Assembly (NCBI GenBank): GCA_900766395.1
Contig: CAAFWB010000048.1
Span: 1 to 9,981, forward strand
Source of the DNA: Clostridia bacterium
GTDB taxonomy: Bacteria > Bacillota > Clostridia > Christensenellales > UBA1242
Reading direction: 5' to 3'
DNA: 9,981 bases
Part shown: positions 1-6,200 of the stretch, piece after piece
Numbering within the stretch: position 1 is the first letter of the stretch
Layout of the letters: each line of letters begins with the position of its first letter
Made by a program: the position numbers and the translations under genes
The notes under the pieces: model-generated
What the model was told of the DNA's origin: nothing
What the model saw: only the letters and a program-made list of their open reading frames with translations
Databases searched by the model: none

Positions 1-20
1 GACGTGTGCTCTTCCGATCT
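1..20 (+). other. Illumina TruSeq adapter remnant (left end)
   Basis: These 20 bases match the 3' end of the TruSeq read-2 adapter, finishing in GCTCTTCCGATCT. They are synthetic and not part of the organism. The GTG at 4 that could be taken as a start codon lies inside the adapter, so it is not a real start. Confidence 0.97.
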
Positions 21-21
21 C

Positions 22-267
22 TATGAATATGACATCCCAGATCTTGAAAACACAACAACCCTTTATGCAATCTATCTCGAACCAACAACTGATGTTACGG
101 TTTATTCGCAATTCATGGTTATTCCAAAAGGTACTCAAACACTCAAAAGACTTGGCTTTGAAGAAGCTATGAACGAAGTTATGAAAGGGAATGAAGATAA
201 TCCACTTTCACAACTTATAGCAGTTATGCTCGGAATTGTCTTTGCAACAACACAAAAAGATACAAAC
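22..267 (+). other. Tail of a beta-rich linker and entry to LRR array 1
   Basis: This segment of the giant protein starts mid-module. The LYAIYLEP motif at 61-84 is identical to the one at 3301-3324, and the VIPK motif at 118-129 matches the entry to arrays 3 and 5. It is therefore the end of the same linker module seen three more times downstream. This implies that the protein extends upstream of the insert, probably with at least one more array. Confidence 0.7.
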
Positions 268-3200
268 CTTGTTTACTGCACACTCCCTGCGGGGCTCACC
301 ACTCTTGAATGGTATGCTTTTAGTGGATGCGTTTCTCTAACAGGTGTTTCAGTTCCAGCATCGTTGAGTTCAATATCGCTTTCGGCCTTTTCAAACACGA
401 CTTCGCTGGAAAAATTCATAATTCCTTATTCATGCGTTTCGCTTGGTTCAAATGTTTTTGAAAATTCTGGTGTGCAATACATCAAGATGAACAAAAAACT
501 TCAATCAATTGGTGCAGCCGCTTTCAAAAGCTCAGGATTGAAAGAATTCAAAGTTCAAAGTTCAATAACATCAATGGGCAAGGTTGATACAATTGGTGGC
601 AGCACAACAGAAGAATATCAGGACACGGTATTCCATGATTGTGCAAGCCTTGAAAAACTTGACTTTTCAGAGCAATCTTCATTTCTTGGACAAACTATCC
701 AAAACTGCACTGCACTCAAAGAAGTGATTTTGCCTCAACCACTCACAACAATTCCTGACAATCAATTCAGAAATTGCCAAAGTTTGTCTTATGTAAGTTA
801 TAAAAATGGCGACACGCTTGTTAATAAATTCCCTTCAACATTGAAAAAAATCGGAGCATATGCTTTCTATTCTTGTTCTTTCACAGATCTTTTGCTTGAT
901 GATTGCACAAAAGTTTTGATCGGCGACCATGCTTTTGTTTCAAACGCTTTTGAAACTTTGAATGTTCAAAACGGCAAAATATCAGAAGTTGGTGCTTATG
1001 CATTTTCAAGTTGTTCAAATCTCAAAACTGTCAACTGGGAAATTGAGTATAATGTTCCAGAATATTGCTTTGCATATTCAAGCAACTTGCAGGCATTCAA
1101 AACAACATCAATAAAAGATGGAATTATGGAATATGCATTCGTTGATTGCTTAAAACTTGATTCCGTTGATATCAAAAATAATGGCGCTGAATTCATCATA
1201 TCTGCTGGAGCATTCAAAAACTGCGTGATTGCAGACATGGTTTTCCCTGAAGGCATTACAACAATTGGGTCGCAAGCATTTTATGGCAACTTGTTTAAAG
1301 AAATCGTATTCCCTTCGACTCTTTTAAATCTTGCAAATGATTCTCTTCAAAATTGCTCAAGACTTGAAAAATTTGAACTTAAAACTGATTTAACTTCAAC
1401 AATAACCAACCTAAACAAAATCGGAAATGGCCCAACTTGGTATATTGAAGGCGAACCATATCTGGTTGGAACAGAGCGTTCATCTGCACCTGATGGAATT
1501 GGACCAAAAGGCGTTTATACAATTTACCCTGGGAAAGCAAATCGCGTTGATTGGGAGTGGATTGAAGTTGTTTCTGACACTCAAATCAAGCGTTACACAA
1601 CATCAACGGATTCAAACGGGAACAAAACAACAATTTCAACTCTTGAAACAAAAAATTATCCAGGCACTGAAATCGGCAAAAAATACATAACAAAATATAT
1701 TCCAGAATCAGTTGAAGCAGGAACTCTGAACATCATTATTCCAACTGCTGTTATTGATCTTGGTGGAACAATACATGACATCGAAGGAATTGTTTCTTTT
1801 GAAACAAACGATGTAATAACTCAAAAACTTACAAGTGGCGACACTGTTAATTTGGAATTGATGAGTGGACTCACTTATGTTGGAGCAAATTGTTTCAATA
1901 ACACAAACGGCAAAAAACTTGCATCAATATCAATTTCAATGTCAATAAAATATATTGGCGAAAGTGCTTTCCAAGGAACAAAGGTTTCAAGTTTGTATTT
2001 ACCAAACCTCACTTATGTTGGAACGAGTGCGTTTGCAAGTTGTTCGAACCTTACTTCGGTAGAATTATCCAACTTGATCACAGAAATACCTGACAGCTGC
2101 TTCCAAAACAGTGGACTAACAAGCATGGTTATTCCTCAATATTTGCAAAAAATTGGTGCAAATGCTTTTTCTTTGACAAAAATAACAAAACTATATCTAC
2201 CTTCAACTCTTAGCCAAATCGGAGCAAGTGCTTTTGCTGATTGCGATAAATTGACTTCAATTGAAGGTTTATCAAACACAAAAATAACAGAAATTCAAAC
2301 TCAAACATTCAACAGATGTTCAAATTTGACAAAAGTATATTTCCCTTCAACCCTCAAAACGATCGGTTTTTGGGCTTTCAATGCATGCTCAAGTTTGACA
2401 TATGTGACATTTGGTTCAGCAATTGAACAAATCGACACATACGCTTTCTCATACTGCAACAAAATTGCAAATCTTGATTTTCCTGCAAGCCTCACTTCAA
2501 TCGGCGAAAGTGCTTTTGTTGGATGTTCTTCACTTGCAAATTTAACGTTTAGACATACATCATTTGCAAATTTAACGATCAGAGCATCAGCATTTGGAGA
2601 AACAACAAGTGCACTTGTTGTATACATACAAAATGTAATCGCTCTAAACGATTTCAAGGCGAAATTCGATGGAACAACAACAGATAAAGGCTTTGCAGAA
2701 GATGCAACACTTTACTATCAAAATGCAAAAAATCCTTTGGCATTCTATAAATCAAAAGAATGGAAAGCGGTTAGAAATGTTGTTGTATATTGCGGTGAGG
2801 GCGGAAGTGCCACAATTAAATTTGGAACAAATTCAGAAGTTCTCATCCAATCTGCTCAACAAAGAACATTCAATATTATTAATGGAACAAGCTACGAGTT
2901 GTTGATTTATCCAGACACAACAACAGACTTTTTCGCACTTATTGTGAATTCAGATTCTTATAAAGAAGGTTTGGAAACGTTTGGAACTGGAAATAGAAAC
3001 AGAAAATATTCATCAACAATCAACGACAACACAAACATTCAAATAACATTTAACAAACCAGTTGTCTATTTGGATGAAAATGGAGCAAATGGAACAAATT
3101 GGAAAAAGCACGACATTGAAGAGGGTGCAAATAAAGAAACATTTACAATTGTTGATGGCTCAGAAAACAACTATACAAAAGATGGCAAACCATTCTACTT

Positions 3201-6200
3201 CTATTCAACAATCGCATCAGACAATGAAAAAAAACAAAACGGCACACGTTTTGACGTTGGTGTCACATATCCAGTTTCTTCTTTGGGTAAAATAAAAACA
3301 CTTTATGCTATTTATCTAGAGCCAACGAACACCTCATTTAGTATTGATGAAAATGGATTAATATCTCTTTCTGATAAAAATAGTTCAATAAGCAATCTTG
3401 TTATTCCTAAGAAAGTTAATGACAAAGAGGTTAAGGGCATCAAAAAATGTGGATTCTCAAATGCACAAGAAAGTGGTTATATTGATGGCAAAATCGCTTC
3501 GTTGGTTTCTGGTCTTATCACAATGCCTTCAACCATCACAACAATCGGTGAGCGTGCATTTGCCGGAAACGACATCACTGGAATGTTCTCTTTCCCATAT
3601 GGACTCAAAACACTCGGCAATGAAGCTTTTGCGCTATGCAATTTCACTGCAGTGAATATAAATCTTATGGTTGCAGGAAGCAATGTTGTTAAATTTGAAA
3701 ACAACATTCTCTACACGACGGATGGAGCTTATCAATTTGCATTGGGAACAAAAGCCACATCAATCAGCGACATTGACGCAACAGCGATATTGCCTCATGC
3801 ATTTGCAAATAGTGACATAAAAGCATTTAACGATTTTGGAAAAATCACGAGTTATGGAGCCTATGCTTTTGCAGATTGCGATTCAACAGAACTTGTTATG
3901 ACATTCACGAAAAAAGCAAGTCAAGTTACATTTGGCGAAGGTGTGTTTGAGGGAACTGTTTCAAAACTTCGCATTTATGTTCCAAGTGGAGATGTTGAGA
4001 ATTATATTACTAAATTTACGAACCAACTTGGATTCCAAAATGGCACATTGATCTACAATGGATCTGACTCTACAATCCCATACGCGCAATATTATAATGA
4101 TGATAAAAATGACAACTGGAAGCGCATTTACAAAGTTACAACAAGCACACTTCCAACTGGCGGCAAATCAATAACAATTTATAATCTTTCTGCACAAGAA
4201 GATAAATCAATGACATTTGAAGCTTACTCAAAAGCATTCAGTGGCAATATCGAAGGCTATTACCGCGAAGACTGGAAACTTAGTGTTGTTGTTATATCTG
4301 ATTCAGAGGGTGGCTACACACTAAAGACATTTGAGATTGGCAAAAAACAATCAAATGGCGTGTTCAATTATTCAAAAATCAGTTTGAGTGAAGGCAGATA
4401 TGACACTTCTGGAAGTCAATTCACGTACGAAATTGCTTCATACTCTCGAAAAGAAGATTGGGACATCAGGGTTGACTTTGAAGTAAGAACGCAAAATGTC
4501 GTGGTTTATATGGACGCAGGCGTCAACACTTCAACTGTTGTTATGTCATCAGCATTCACAGGGCCAACATCAATAACAACAGGTGATTTCAGCGGCTACA
4601 AATCATATTCTTCAACATTCAAATTTAATTCAACATTCACAATCACAAAAGCAGAACCAAACAAGTCTTACATTATTATTTCAATCAAATTTAGAGAAAA
4701 AATCTACAATGAAGCAGCAGGTCAATATTCATGGAGTGATTGGCAAAATATCACATATAGCAATTTTGAAAAAATAGGCAGCAACGGATATAACTCACTC
4801 AATGGATACACTTCAAGCAAAATTGCAAACGATATTGAATTTGTTATTCAAACTCAATATGCTCCTTTCATACTTTCAATTTCTGGCACAAATGAACCTT
4901 TGGGACTTCAATATAATTCATCTTCAAAACAATTTGAGGAATTGCCAGGTGCAAACCTCATTCAATCGGGCTTCACAACAGTCACAATCCCAACGGTTTA
5001 CGACAACAGAATGCAAGGTGGTGCAGTATTGTATTATTTCATGCACCAAGACAACAGATATGACACAGGAATTGCTTATCCTGCAAGCATGTTTACCCAA
5101 AACACATATGGATATTACATGCTTGAGGCAAAACTCTTCACTCCAATTTCTGCAGATTATTATGACACATCACTTTCGGGTGCTTTCAAACTCACGAAAA
5201 AGTTTACACTCAGTAATGATGCTGCAATTCCAAAAACCATTGGCGGAAAGGCAACAACAACAATTCTTTCGAACTTGGATTCTTCATTATCACAATACTA
5301 TCAAATTTCGGGCTTAACACTTCCAAAGACTGTGACAAATCTCGAAATGGGTGCATTTGCGATGAGCAAAATAAGTGGAAAGATTTATTTACCAACAAAT
5401 CTCACTGAAATTGCAGAGGGAGCACTCACAACAACTCTTAACGCATCGTTTAATCAAACACGACTTTCATCAATCACATATGCATTTGCAATCAGCAATG
5501 ACAAGAATTACATCACAATCTCAAACGGCAAAACTCTTGTTTGTGCAAATTCAAACATCACTGTTTCAACAATCCCAAGCGGAATAACAAAGTTGGGTGC
5601 ATATGTATTTGCTGGCAGATCAAGCGGTGAGTATAGCGATGCAAACAATTCAGTTGTTTCATATGGTGTGGGCGTGTTCTTCAACACATCAATAAACAGA
5701 TACACTTTCACCAAAAAATCAAACAATGTTTCATTTGATGGTTTGTTGCTCAACTTGAATGCTCAAGCATCTGTTTATGTTGCTGATGATGGCTATATGG
5801 AAACACTCAACAACCGTGGTTTCTGGTCATATGTTCAAACAACAAAAGAAAGTCAAAACAACTACACTTCAATGTATCTTTCATCAAACTTGCTTGCAAT
5901 ATATCGAAATGATGTTTGGCAAGAAGTGTTCTACTACACTTATGAATTTAAAAACATGAATGCAATATTCACTTCGGTTGCAAATTATGAGTTTGTTTCA
6001 AGCAACAAAACTTATCTTGCCGACGGAATTTTGACTTATGAAATCTCTGGACTTCCAGGTGATGTCATTATAAGCAAAATCACATATTCAGATATTGCAA
6101 CAGGGGATGTTTTGTTTGAAGATTCAAATCCGGTTGGCATGAGGTTTGAATATACTCTCTCCACGGCAACAAAAGTGACAATCACACTTGAATATCAAAT

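Noticed and set aside
4..21. GTG start codon for the giant gene
   Set aside because: It lies inside adapter sequence; the true gene continues upstream of the insert.
2301..2657. Antisense open frame of 118 codons
   Set aside because: It lies wholly within the well-supported LRR array 2; the regular repeat periodicity explains the lack of stops on the other strand.
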